Assembly: GCF_000374185.1 (NCBI RefSeq) | Contig: NZ_KB910518.1 | Span: forward strand, 1,606,546 to 1,670,545 | DNA length: 64,000 nucleotides | Reading direction: 5' to 3' | From: Paenibacillus sp. HW567 | GTDB taxonomy: Bacteria > Bacillota > Bacilli > Paenibacillales > Paenibacillaceae | In this document: piece after piece, positions 26,804-35,674 of the stretch | Layout: each line of letters starts with the position of its first letter | How positions within the stretch are numbered: position 1 is the stretch's first letter | Program-made: the position numbers and the translations under genes | The notes under the pieces: generated by a model | Told to the model about the DNA's origin: nothing | Databases searched by the model: none | The model's input: only the letters and a program-made list of their open reading frames with translations

Positions 26804-27793
26804 ATGAGTCAAGTCACTGCTTCATCTTCAGGAACACGCACTGCACCGCTGCGCAGCGGATTCTGGCTGGTTGTGCTGGGAGCGGCGTTATGGGGCGTCG
26901 ATCCGCTGTTCCGCATCATTTTGCTCAAATCACTGACCTCCTCCCAGATTGTGCTGCTGGAGCATGTTGTGCTGTTTCTGGCTGCTGCACCGGTGCTGTG
27001 GCGCCACCGCGCCGAGCTGAAGGCTGTCCGCCTGCGTCAGGCCGCGGCACTATTGATCGTATCGTGGGGCGGCTCTGCCGTGGCAACGATCCTCTTCACC
27101 AAAGCCTTGTCCAGCGGTGACCTGAATGCCGTGCTTCTGCTGCAAAAGCTGCAGCCGCTGTTCGCCATCGGTCTTGCCGCCGTAATTCTTAAAGAGCGTT
27201 TGCCCAAAAATTTCGGAGTATTAATCGTTGTCGCTCTTGCCGGAACCTATCTGCTCACCTTCGGCTGGACGATTCCTTTCGGCCATATGAACAGCTTTAT
27301 CGGCGTCAGCAGTCTGCTCGCGCTGGGAGCGGCTGCATTGTGGGGCGCTTCTACGGTGATGGGCCGTTATTTGCTGGGTTCGATGAAATACGAGACGGTG
27401 ACTTCACTGCGCTTCATTCTTGCTCTGCCCTTGCTGTTCGTCATTACAAGCATGGAGGGGGCGCCTTGGCAGATCAACGGGGGCCTAAGCACATCGGCAT
27501 TGATTGGCCTCAACCTGCTGCTTCAGGCTCTCCTGCCGGGACTATTCAGTATGCTGCTGTATTACAAAGGGCTTAACACCACCAAGGCCTCATTTGCAAC
27601 ACTGGCCGAGCTCAGCTTTCCGATGACCGGTATTCTGATCAACTGGATTGTATACAACCAGCTTGTAACCTTGCCGCAAATTATCGGCTTTGCGCTGATC
27701 TGGACGGCGCTTTTCTTCATCTCAAGCCAGCAGAGCCGGCAGGCTGAACCAGCCGCGCTTGATCTGTCCAAAACGAATAAAATCAGCGCCTGA
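26804..27793 (+). CDS. EamA/DMT-family transporter under FMN riboswitch control (probable riboflavin transporter)
   Basis: Ten-helix membrane protein of 329 residues made of two EamA repeats (first from about residue 20, GFWLVVLGAALWGVDPLFRIIL; second from about 165, SLLALGAAALWGASTVMGRYLL). AAGGAG lies eight bases before the ATG. The only regulatory element ahead of it is an FMN riboswitch with terminator, which in other bacteria marks riboflavin biosynthesis or uptake genes. DMT-superfamily riboflavin transporters (RibN) are known from alphaproteobacteria. Flavin or flavin-precursor transport is therefore a strong inference, though the direction of transport cannot be read from sequence. 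Confidence 0.88.
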   Translation: MSQVTASSSGTRTAPLRSGFWLVVLGAALWGVDPLFRIILLKSLTSSQIVLLEHVVLFLAAAPVLWRHRAELKAVRLRQAAALLIVSWGGSAVATILFTKALSSGDLNAVLLLQKLQPLFAIGLAAVILKERLPKNFGVLIVVALAGTYLLTFGWTIPFGHMNSFIGVSSLLALGAAALWGASTVMGRYLLGSMKYETVTSLRFILALPLLFVITSMEGAPWQINGGLSTSALIGLNLLLQALLPGLFSMLLYYKGLNTTKASFATLAELSFPMTGILINWIVYNQLVTLPQIIGFALIWTALFFISSQQSRQAEPAALDLSKTNKISA

Positions 27794-27820
27794 GGGGACT
27801 GACCCCAGGGTGCTAGTAAG

Positions 27821-27868
27821 AAAAAGATGTCTCCGGCAGCCGTTTGCGGCTTGGGAGGCATCTTTTTT
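27821..27868 (+). terminator. Rho-independent terminator after the EamA transporter
   Basis: AAAAGATGTCTCC pairs, with small bulges, with GGGAGGCATCTTTT, and an inner stem GCAGCC/GGCTT extends it; the T-run follows. Confidence 0.85.
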
Positions 27869-27988
27869 GTCTGATGATTCCGCTTGCAGTATTCCAGCTA
27901 TTACCTTTGCGTCCCGGAAGAAACTTTGTACAATAAAAGCTGTGACTCTATCTGAAATAACGATGTCTAGTGCGGGGTGTGAAGCAGG

Positions 27989-29755
27989 ATGTACAGAACT
28001 AATTTGTTCCGCAAAATCGTAGGTATCATGGTCATTATGCTCATTCCAATTACCATTCTCTACTTCTATTCCAATAAGACGACCACCGATGTGCTGCGCA
28101 GCGAGCTGAACACATCGAACAATAACCAGCTCAGCTTTTTTCAGAGCCAGGTGGAGACCAATATGGAGCTGCTGTCCTCCTGGCCGATCCTGCTGATTCA
28201 TGATCCGGATATTCTTAGGCTGAAGGACATTTCTCTTGCGCAAGGGCAAATGAATCTTGATGCTATCCAATTGGTAAAGCGGATTCAAACCAAAATCAGT
28301 ATCCAGGAAAGCTCTTCCAACTGGAACAGCAAGCTGTTTCTGTATTCCCCTTCTGTTCACCGGATGGTAACCGAAAACGATGCCCTGCTGTACAGTGACG
28401 AGGAGTTGCAGCGTGAGGTGAAGTCCGGCGGCTGGCATGTAGAGAAAATTAAGGATCAGGGAGAGGAGCGGTTCCTGTTCTCCTGGTATTCTTTTACGCC
28501 GTATATGTCCGAGTTCTCTCCGCAGCGGGCAACCACGATTATGAAGGTGGAGTTCGACAGCCGCAACATTGAGGATATGCTGGATAAATTCAAGAGCGAC
28601 GGCAGAAGAGACCCTTTCTACTATAAGCCGGGTACGGGACTGATCTTCAACCGAAGCAGCGACCGGACGCTGGCGGAGCAACTGGTGAAGCGGCTGGAGC
28701 AGGGGCAACTGAACAGCAGCGGCAACCGGACGCTGGATATCGGCCGGCAATCCTACAGTGTCAATATCGTATATTCCGCTAAAATGGGCTGGTATCTGAT
28801 CGACTACATGCCGCTCTCGGAAATTTTGCAGCCGATACATACCTCGAACCGGTTATTTTATTTCTCAGTCGGGGCGCTGCTGCTTATGAGCAGTCTTGTG
28901 GCTTACTTGCTGTACGTTCAGGTGCAGGTCCCTGTCAGACAGCTTGTGGGAGGGTTCCAGAAGCTCAAGCAGGGTGATTATTCCGTGCGTGTAGGTATTA
29001 AAGGCAGGAATGAGTTCAGCTTCCTTTCCGTCCGCTTCAACAGCATGGTCGAGCAGATGCAAGAGCTGATTGAGAACGTGCTGATGGAGAAAATTCATGT
29101 GCGCGAAGCCAGGCTGAAGCAGTTGCAGTCGCAGATCAACCCGCATTTTTTCTATAATTGCTTCTCCTTTATTACAAGTATGGCGAAGCTGGACAATACC
29201 AAAGCTGTAATCGGCATGTCGCATAATCTGTCCAGGTATTACAGGTACACTACCCGGCAGGAGCGCGATTTGGTGACGCTGCCCGAAGAAGTAGAATTTG
29301 TGACCCATTACCTGGAGATTCAAAATATGAGAATGACCCGCCTGCAATATTCGGTGAGTATACCGCCGCAAATGCGCAGGCTTGAGATTCCTCCGCTTGT
29401 GCTTCAGCCTTTGGTGGAGAACGCGGTGCTGCACGGCATTGAGCCGGCGGCGGATGCCGGGCGGCTGAGGATAACGGGCACCTGCAGCGGCAGAAGGATG
29501 ACGCTCACGGTGGAGGATGATGGGCGGGGCATGCAGCCGGAGAGCATAACCAAGCTGGAGCAAATGCTGAACCAGCCGATGGATGAAGAAATGGGCTGCG
29601 GATTATGGAATGTCCATCAGCGTCTGCGGCTTCGCTACGGCGAAGAATCCGGCATCACCTTTGCACCTTCGCAGCTCGGCGGCTTGCAGGTCACCATTCA
29701 TTGGCTGCTGCCCAACGTCCATTCTGACAAGAGCACCCAGGAGGGGAAACAATGA
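27989..29755 (+). CDS. YesM-type sensor histidine kinase
   Basis: Second membrane sensor kinase of the window, 588 residues. Membrane helices lie at residues about 11-30 (VGIMVIMLIPITILYFY) and about 290-310 (YFSVGALLLMSSLVAYLLYV), with an extracellular Cache-like region between. A HAMP linker precedes NPHFFYNCFSF with phospho-acceptor His386, and the ATPase domain shows PLVENAVLHG and VEDDGRGM. The last codons overlap the response regulator start (ATGA). It is about 35% like the kinase at 12371 by eye, so the two are paralogues of separate systems. The neighbouring binding protein and galactanase suggest a galacto-oligosaccharide signal, which is inference. Confidence 0.95.
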   Translation: MYRTNLFRKIVGIMVIMLIPITILYFYSNKTTTDVLRSELNTSNNNQLSFFQSQVETNMELLSSWPILLIHDPDILRLKDISLAQGQMNLDAIQLVKRIQTKISIQESSSNWNSKLFLYSPSVHRMVTENDALLYSDEELQREVKSGGWHVEKIKDQGEERFLFSWYSFTPYMSEFSPQRATTIMKVEFDSRNIEDMLDKFKSDGRRDPFYYKPGTGLIFNRSSDRTLAEQLVKRLEQGQLNSSGNRTLDIGRQSYSVNIVYSAKMGWYLIDYMPLSEILQPIHTSNRLFYFSVGALLLMSSLVAYLLYVQVQVPVRQLVGGFQKLKQGDYSVRVGIKGRNEFSFLSVRFNSMVEQMQELIENVLMEKIHVREARLKQLQSQINPHFFYNCFSFITSMAKLDNTKAVIGMSHNLSRYYRYTTRQERDLVTLPEEVEFVTHYLEIQNMRMTRLQYSVSIPPQMRRLEIPPLVLQPLVENAVLHGIEPAADAGRLRITGTCSGRRMTLTVEDDGRGMQPESITKLEQMLNQPMDEEMGCGLWNVHQRLRLRYGEESGITFAPSQLGGLQVTIHWLLPNVHSDKSTQEGKQ

Positions 29756-31392
29756 TCGAGCTATTATTGGTTGATGATGAAGCTTATGTAACAGAGAGTC
29801 TGGCCCGTACAATTCCCTGGGGGGAACTGGGAGTGGAGCAGGTGTATCAGGCGTCTTCCGGCTCCGGGGCGCTGCAAATTCTGGAGCAGCACAACATCGA
29901 CATTATCGTTACCGACATTTCCATGCCCGGCATGACCGGACTGCAACTGATCGAGACGGCAAGCGAACGCTGGCCGGATCTCCGCTGCATTCTGCTTACG
30001 GGATACTCCGATTTTGATTATGCCAGGAAGGCGATTCAGCTTCAGGCTTTCGATTATATTCTGAAGCCGGTGAATGACGAGGAGTTCATACGGAGTGTCT
30101 CCGGCGCCATCGAGTCGCTTAGGGATGAGTGGGAGGCGCATGACCGCTACCACCTGCTGCTGTATAACCGCAAAGCCGACTACAGCGTGCTGCGCGGCAA
30201 GCTGATGCATGATTTGCTGCTGGGGAAGCGAATGTCTGAGCGGACGCTTGCCTTGAAGCTTAAGGAATACGAGATTCCGTTCGATACCGGAGCGGAAGCG
30301 GTGATGCTGCTCATTCAGCTTGGCAAGCATTACACGGCAATGGACCCGGGCTCCATCTCACTGATGGAATACGCCATTTGCAATATTGCGGAAGAGCTGT
30401 TCGGGCACCGGTTCCGTGTCTGGTTCAGCAAAGCGCCGCATGACTGCCTGATTCTGCTGGCGGAGCTGAGCAGAGAGACGCTGAACGAGATCGAACTGCT
30501 GGATAATTACGAAGAGATCCGGCATGAGCTGCTCAAGGCGAATATCGCCAGCTTCCGCGAAAGTGTCAGCGATTATCTGAAAGGCGAAATCTCGCTCGTC
30601 GTCTCGGAATGGTTTGCTTTTCCCGATGAAATGACCGCTGCCTACCGCAGTGTGCTCAGTACCGTTTATTTGGCAGCGCATAATGATTCCGGCTATGTAT
30701 TGTTCCTGAAGGACAGCCATTTGCAGGAGCAGCAGGCCATAAGGCCGCTGGACAGCCTGTATCGCCCGCCGACGCTGATTCATCTGCTGGAGTCCAAGCA
30801 GTGGGAGGCCGCCCGCCAGAAGCTTGAAGACGTGTTCCGGGATATGGAGGGCGTGCGCTTTTCCAGAGAGCATCTGTACGAGGTGTTTCTGTCCATTACC
30901 AATGCCATCATGTATATTGCTCATAAGAGCGGACAATTCATTCTGCAGATTGACCAGCACGCGTTTGATCCGCTCATTGCCCAGAATATCATCTCTTCGT
31001 TTGACAAGCTGCAGGTGTGGGCATTCGAGCTGCTGGAGCGGCTGAAGACAGAACTGCTGGAGAGCGACCAGAATACGAAGAGTTATATTGTCAAGCAGGT
31101 GCATGCGCTGGTGGGGAGCGATTCCGGCCATGACCTGTCGGTGAAGACGATTGCCGAGCAGGTATATCTGCATCCGGTGTATTTGTCCAAGATTTACAAA
31201 GCCGAAACGGGAGAAGGACTGGGGGATTATATCATCCGCATGCGGATGGAACGCGCCCTTTACCTGCTGAAGAATACGAACAAAAAGGTCTATGAAATCA
31301 CCACAGAGCTGGGCTATCAGAATCCGCAATACTTCAGCAAAATGTTCAAAAAGCACTATGGCATGACGCCGAATGAATTTCGGGATGGCTAG
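29752..31392 (+). CDS. YesN-type response regulator with AraC DNA-binding domain
   Basis: Response regulator of 546 residues. The receiver has DDE at residues 8-10, phospho-acceptor Asp55 in VTDISMPGMTG and the switch lysine in YILKPVNDEEF. The last 100 residues are an AraC-type double helix-turn-helix (IAEQVYLHPVYLSKIYKAETG and ITTELGYQNPQYFSKMFKKHYG, ending MTPNEFRDG). Start ATG overlaps the kinase stop, with AGGAGGGG six bases upstream. The binding-protein gene begins 35 bp behind it and is a likely target. Confidence 0.95.
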   Translation: MIELLLVDDEAYVTESLARTIPWGELGVEQVYQASSGSGALQILEQHNIDIIVTDISMPGMTGLQLIETASERWPDLRCILLTGYSDFDYARKAIQLQAFDYILKPVNDEEFIRSVSGAIESLRDEWEAHDRYHLLLYNRKADYSVLRGKLMHDLLLGKRMSERTLALKLKEYEIPFDTGAEAVMLLIQLGKHYTAMDPGSISLMEYAICNIAEELFGHRFRVWFSKAPHDCLILLAELSRETLNEIELLDNYEEIRHELLKANIASFRESVSDYLKGEISLVVSEWFAFPDEMTAAYRSVLSTVYLAAHNDSGYVLFLKDSHLQEQQAIRPLDSLYRPPTLIHLLESKQWEAARQKLEDVFRDMEGVRFSREHLYEVFLSITNAIMYIAHKSGQFILQIDQHAFDPLIAQNIISSFDKLQVWAFELLERLKTELLESDQNTKSYIVKQVHALVGSDSGHDLSVKTIAEQVYLHPVYLSKIYKAETGEGLGDYIIRMRMERALYLLKNTNKKVYEITTELGYQNPQYFSKMFKKHYGMTPNEFRDG

Positions 31393-31427
31393 AGGCCGGA
31401 TGATAAGCGAATCCAAGGGGGAAGACA

Positions 31428-33149
31428 ATGGGCACTCCAAGAAAAATATGGCTCCGGCTCCTGGGCTTAAGCGCCGTGCTGGCCGTCAGCCTTGCAGGCT
31501 GCGAGGGCAACGGCAGCCGGGAATCCTCTAACGCTAACGATGGTGCATCCGGCGTCAATGTCCGGCCCGCAGTAACTGCCGGCAACGTCTACAAGGATAA
31601 ATACGATCCTGAGGTAACGATAACTACTGTGTGGGGCGTTGACCCGGAGCTTAAATTCAAGAACGGTGAATCCATCGAGTATAATGTAGCCACCCGGTGG
31701 GCCAAGGAGAAGTTCGGCATCAACGTCAAATCGCTTTGGTCCATCACGGATACGGGCGGAGCGTTTGGCACGAAGCTGCGCCTCGCGATGTCCTCCGGTC
31801 AGGAGCTGCCTGATATTGTGACTATCGGTACGGCTGACGCTGCGGTTGCACAGGATTTGATAGATTCCGGCATGTATGCGGAGGTCGGAAGCCTATTCGA
31901 TAAATACGCCTCCGGCACCTGGAAGGCTGCGATGGCAGAGGACCCGAGTGTGTGGAACCCCTACATCCGTGACGGCAAAAAAATGGGCCTTCCTGTCCTC
32001 GATTATGCGTACAATCATGATTATATTTTGTGGTTCCGCCAGGATTGGCTGGAGAAGCTGCATTTACAGGTTCCTGTTACGATTGAGGAGCTGGAGGAGG
32101 TTATGGAAGCCTTCAAGTACCACAATCCTGACGGATTGAAGCCGGAGCAGGTTACTCCGCTGAGTATCGGCTTCAAGACAACGATGAACACCTGGATGGG
32201 TGACCCTTCCTGGATCTTCGGCGCCTATGGCACACTTCCGCAGCAGTGGAACTTAGGGGCGGACGGCAAGCTGGAATACGGCTCCGTGGATGCAAGGATG
32301 AAGAAAGGCCTTGCGAAGCTCAAGGAATGGCTCGGAAAAGGCTATATTCCCCAGGAAGCGGGCCTATGGGATGAGAATAAGACGGCGGAGCCGGCCGTAG
32401 CAGGAACGGCGGGCATTATTCCCGGCCCCTACTGGATGAGCGGCTGGCCGCTGAAGGATACGCTGCAGAATGTGCCGGATGCCGTGTGGGTACCTGGAGT
32501 AATCCCGGCTGGACCGGATGGAACCGTCATGCGGCACGGGACTCAGTATGCGAATGGCGTCACGCTGATCAGCAGGAAGATGAAGCACCCGGAAGCGTTC
32601 TTTACCTATGAGAACTATCTGTTCGACAACTTTGCGGACCCGCAGCCGGGCAGCGGGCTGGATAACGGTCTTTTTGCCGGGTATGACTATGAGCTGAGCG
32701 CCAGCGGCAGGATGTTGTCCAGTGATAAAATTTCCGGAGGTTATGTCAACAGTATCCGTTACCTGCTGGTGCGTGACGGGGCGCGCATCCCCGATGCCCA
32801 AATGAAGGCGATGCTGCACCTGGCGGATGGTATGGAGCCGGCCTCCAGGCTGGAGAAGGATGTGGCGGTTAACTACGGGAAGGCCACTCCTGCGGCAGCC
32901 AAAGTGCTCCTGCAGCAAAAGGAGAAGTCCTTCAAGAATATGTTCACAGGACCTGCTACAGAAACGATGAAATCGAAGCTGGATTACTTGAACAACCTGG
33001 AGAGCGAAGCGCTTAGTGCCATCATCTACGGCGAGCAGCCGCTGGACTATTTCGATTCCTTTGTGGCTGACTGGAAGGCGGGCGGAGGCGAACGGATCAC
33101 CAGAGAAGTGAATGCATGGTACGATAAGATGAGAGCAGGCGGCAACTGA
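31428..33149 (+). CDS. LplA-like extracellular solute-binding lipoprotein (no permeases nearby)
   Basis: Large binding lipoprotein of 573 residues. Lipobox SLAGC gives modified Cys25. The long form with ITTVWGVDPELKFKNGESIEYN, QELPDIVTIGTADAAVAQDLIDSG and FRQDWLEKLHLQVPVTIEELEEVMEAFK is typical of the LplA/YtcQ family that works with LplB- and YtcP-type permeases. Here neither permease is present: the next gene is a convergent galactanase. The protein may serve a transporter encoded elsewhere or act as ligand presenter for the kinase upstream. AAGGGGGAAG precedes the ATG. Confidence 0.92.
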   Translation: MGTPRKIWLRLLGLSAVLAVSLAGCEGNGSRESSNANDGASGVNVRPAVTAGNVYKDKYDPEVTITTVWGVDPELKFKNGESIEYNVATRWAKEKFGINVKSLWSITDTGGAFGTKLRLAMSSGQELPDIVTIGTADAAVAQDLIDSGMYAEVGSLFDKYASGTWKAAMAEDPSVWNPYIRDGKKMGLPVLDYAYNHDYILWFRQDWLEKLHLQVPVTIEELEEVMEAFKYHNPDGLKPEQVTPLSIGFKTTMNTWMGDPSWIFGAYGTLPQQWNLGADGKLEYGSVDARMKKGLAKLKEWLGKGYIPQEAGLWDENKTAEPAVAGTAGIIPGPYWMSGWPLKDTLQNVPDAVWVPGVIPAGPDGTVMRHGTQYANGVTLISRKMKHPEAFFTYENYLFDNFADPQPGSGLDNGLFAGYDYELSASGRMLSSDKISGGYVNSIRYLLVRDGARIPDAQMKAMLHLADGMEPASRLEKDVAVNYGKATPAAAKVLLQQKEKSFKNMFTGPATETMKSKLDYLNNLESEALSAIIYGEQPLDYFDSFVADWKAGGGERITREVNAWYDKMRAGGN

Positions 33150-33198
33150 GTCAAAATGCAGCATAGACGCGGTACGGGTCTAAGCGGACGCAATAAGC

Positions 33199-33235
33199 AA
33201 GGCAGACCCGGGATGTGACCCGAATCTGCCTTTTT
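33199..33235. terminator. Terminator between convergent binding-protein and galactanase genes
   Basis: AAGGCAGACCCGGG pairs with CCCGAATCTGCCTT, flanked by TTTTT on the plus strand; the A-rich left flank lets it serve the minus-strand gene as well. Confidence 0.8.
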
Positions 33236-33254
33236 GTGATGTGCTGTGATGGGC

Positions 33255-34289
33255 TTAGTTCAGAAATGCGTCGAGCGCAGCCGTAGGTTTGCCGGAGGAA
33301 TCGAACGCTCCTTTGGTATACTGATACCATGTGCCATAGCTTTCAGGCTCCCAGTAGAACACGCCCAGTCCTTTGCCGCCGCTGACGGATTTGGTTTTGC
33401 TGATAATATCGGCCAGGAAGGACTTGGCGGCTGCCGGAGCGCTGACGTCCATGCCGACTTCGGTAATCATCACCTCTTTGCCGTAGCGGGCGACCATATC
33501 ATTCATGTTGGTCAGAGTTTGCGTATTCTTCGTGGACCAATCGCTGGTGCTTGGGTAGAGTGACATGCCGATGACATCATAGTTTGCACCGTTTGCTTTG
33601 AGCCCGTCGAACATCCAGCGGAACAGGGAGTTGTCATAGCCATTGGACAGATGCACGATAACTTTGGTGCTGCTGTTGACCGCTTTTACCGCGCTGTAGC
33701 CTGAATTAATAAGTGCGGCAAAATTGCCCATGCTCACCGATGCCTTGCCATCCTCCCACAGCATTCCGTTGTTGGTCTCATTGCCGACCTGCACCCATTC
33801 TGGAGTTACGCCGCTGCTTTTCAACGAGCTCAGCACATCGTAAGTGTGATCATAGACCGCTGTCTTCAGCGCATTGAAGTTTTTGCTGGCCCAGGCGGCA
33901 GGCTTCTTCTGGTTGGCCGGGTCTGCCCAGGTGTCGCTGTAATGGAAGTCGATCAGGATGCGGAAGCCCATGTTTTTGGCCCGGACAGCCTGCTTGATCA
34001 CATCCGCTTTATTGGAAAAATTGAGCGAAGGATTGACCCACACCCGCAGCCGGATCGAGTTCATCCCATGATCCTTGAGAATCTGCAGCAAATCCTGCTT
34101 CTTCCCGCTGTCATTGTAAAAGGACCAATTATAGTATTCCATCTCCGACAGCCAACTGACATCCGCACCTTTGGCAAAAGAGGCCGCAGCCTCCGCAGGC
34201 TTAGCTGTAAAGTAGCTGAATCCCCCTCCGAGCATTAGCGCCAGGCAGAGGACAAGCTTGATCCATGACTTTGATTCCGGTTTGTACAT
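33255..34289 (-). CDS. Secreted arabinogalactan endo-beta-1,4-galactanase (GH53)
   Basis: Extracellular enzyme of 344 residues that cuts beta-1,4-galactan side chains of pectin. A Sec signal peptide ends near residue 35 (KPAEAA). The TIM-barrel carries the acid/base Glu171 in VQVGNETNNGM and the nucleophile Glu277 in EVMITEVGMD, with the early family motif NSIRLRVWVNPSL near residue 78-90. The length is that of a single catalytic domain, with no binding module. The minus-strand start is preceded by AGGAGGG, and a near-perfect cre site lies about 43 bases upstream, so glucose repression by CcpA is expected. The two-component system and binding protein next to it may handle the products. Confidence 0.95.
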   Translation of the reverse strand: MYKPESKSWIKLVLCLALMLGGGFSYFTAKPAEAAASFAKGADVSWLSEMEYYNWSFYNDSGKKQDLLQILKDHGMNSIRLRVWVNPSLNFSNKADVIKQAVRAKNMGFRILIDFHYSDTWADPANQKKPAAWASKNFNALKTAVYDHTYDVLSSLKSSGVTPEWVQVGNETNNGMLWEDGKASVSMGNFAALINSGYSAVKAVNSSTKVIVHLSNGYDNSLFRWMFDGLKANGANYDVIGMSLYPSTSDWSTKNTQTLTNMNDMVARYGKEVMITEVGMDVSAPAAAKSFLADIISKTKSVSGGKGLGVFYWEPESYGTWYQYTKGAFDSSGKPTAALDAFLN

Positions 34290-34331
34290 GTAATACCCTC
34301 CTGAATGATAATAATATAAACAGCCCCTATC

Positions 34332-34347
34332 TTGTACGCGCTTACAA
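34332..34347 (-). promoter_or_regulatory. cre (CcpA) site ahead of the galactanase gene
   Basis: Minus strand TTGTAAGCGCGTACAA fits WTGNNARCGNWWWCAW at all but one position and is close to a perfect palindrome. Its place just upstream of the galactanase start fits carbon catabolite repression. Confidence 0.78.
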
Positions 34348-34489
34348 TTAATCCCCTCCTTGTGTTTCTACTAAAAGTGTAAGAGAAGCAGGTTTATTCT
34401 GATACCCATAAAAAGTCAATATTCAAGCATTTTTGGAAACTTGTTGATCCTAATCTGGACTGTAGATCCGCTCGATTTGAGCGGCCCAA

Positions 34490-34519
34490 GAGTAAAAATA
34501 AGCCTTTTCTGCCATACTA
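34490..34519 (+). promoter_or_regulatory. Possible sigma-G promoter of the spoVA genes
   Basis: GAGTA (34490-34494), an 18-bp spacer and CATACTA (34513-34519) resemble the forespore sigma-G consensus GHATR-18-CATNHTA with one mismatch in the -35. The spoVA genes of Bacillus are sigma-G dependent. The site lies 57 bases before the spoVAA start codon. Confidence 0.45.
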
Positions 34520-34575
34520 CCGTTATTCTTGCACTCAAGCTGCTTCACATCACAACCGTCAGGAGGTATCCGCGG

Positions 34576-35238
34576 ATGAATGCCCGTACGGCGCCAACGA
34601 TCTACATACAGCTCAAAAACCGGGTAACTGTGTCAAAAGGCAAAGGTGTGCTGCTGCGTGATGTGGCTTATTTGATAACGGAGCCGGAGTGGAGGGAGCC
34701 GCTGTATTCGCTGATGCTGCTGGAGCCGAGACATAGCGACGGCAATCTGATTCTGATAGACCTGCTGACCGTTATTCCCCGGATTCATGAGCTTTTGCCC
34801 GAAGCGGATATTCAGCCGATTGGCGAGGGTCGTACCATTGTGCAGATTGAAGGCCCGGTTGAAGCCCGTAAGCCTTCCATAGCGCTATTTGTGCTGGTGT
34901 GGCTGCTGCTGTTCTTCGGCTCGGCGCTGACGATTATGAATTTTCATGCCGACGTCAGCATGGAGGAGGTGCAAATCCGGATTGTCGAGATGCTGACCGG
35001 ACGCCGGGATGAGCACCCCTATGTGTTCCAGATCGCCTATTCCCTGGGCATCGGGTTTGGTATGGTCATTTTTTTCAACCATCTGTTCAAGAAAAAATGG
35101 AACGAAGAGCCGACTCCGCTGGAAGTGGAAATGTTCCTTTATCAGAAAAATATCGACCTTTATGTAGTCAACGAAGAGTACAGCAAAATGAAACGCCATG
35201 AGGCAGAAGCTGATAGGCACACGGAGGAAGGAGTATGA
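34576..35238 (+). CDS. spoVAA: Stage V sporulation protein AA
   Basis: First protein of the spoVA locus, 220 residues, needed with its partners for movement of Ca-dipicolinic acid across the spore membrane. A soluble N-terminal domain (IYIQLKNRVTVSKGKGVLLRDVAYL; about residues 8-35) is followed by two membrane helices (ALFVLVWLLLFFGSALTIMNF and FQIAYSLGIGFGMVIFFNHLF) with the conserved FHADVSMEEVQ loop between, then a charged tail. AGGAGG at 34561-34566 sets the start at 34576 and rules out the earlier in-frame start at 34441. spoVAB overlaps its stop codon (ATGA). Confidence 0.92.
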   Translation: MNARTAPTIYIQLKNRVTVSKGKGVLLRDVAYLITEPEWREPLYSLMLLEPRHSDGNLILIDLLTVIPRIHELLPEADIQPIGEGRTIVQIEGPVEARKPSIALFVLVWLLLFFGSALTIMNFHADVSMEEVQIRIVEMLTGRRDEHPYVFQIAYSLGIGFGMVIFFNHLFKKKWNEEPTPLEVEMFLYQKNIDLYVVNEEYSKMKRHEAEADRHTEEGV

Positions 35239-35660
35239 CCGCACAACTGTCGATGGGTCTGAATCTGCTGCTTGGCATTGCCGGGGGGATCGCCGTGGGC
35301 GGCGGGGTGATTGCTCTTTTTATTGTGCTGGATGTGGTTCCACGGCTGGCCCAGCTTACCTCCTCCTATGATAAAGTGCATTGGTACGAAGGAGCGATGG
35401 TAGGTGGCTCGCTGCTCGGCACCATGAGTGACTTCTGGAATTGGCGGATTGCCGCCGGGCCATTGGTGGAGCTGGGAGTAGGGCTGTTTGACGGCGTATT
35501 TATCGGCATGCTTGCCGCAGCGCTTACGGAGGTGCTGAATGTGCTGCCGATCCTGGCCAAACGCCTGCACATGACCCATCTGCTGTTCGGGCTGCTGATG
35601 GCGATGGTGTGCGGCAAGGTTGCAGGCTCTTTGTTCGACTGGTTTGTGTACCGACAGTAA
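35235..35660 (+). CDS. spoVAB: Stage V sporulation protein AB
   Basis: Small membrane protein of 141 residues with four hydrophobic segments (NLLLGIAGGIAVGGGVIALF, VGGSLLGTM region, LVELGVGLFDGVFIGMLAAAL, HLLFGLLMAMVCGKVAGSLF). The conserved stretch VLDVVPRLAQLTSSYDKVHWYEGA identifies SpoVAB. It is translationally coupled to spoVAA and stops only 14 bases before the GTG of the SpoVAF-like gene. In Bacillus spoVAC, spoVAD and spoVAE lie between AB and AF; here there is no room for them. Confidence 0.92.
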   Translation: MTAQLSMGLNLLLGIAGGIAVGGGVIALFIVLDVVPRLAQLTSSYDKVHWYEGAMVGGSLLGTMSDFWNWRIAAGPLVELGVGLFDGVFIGMLAAALTEVLNVLPILAKRLHMTHLLFGLLMAMVCGKVAGSLFDWFVYRQ

Positions 35661-35674
35661 AAGGGGGTTACGGA

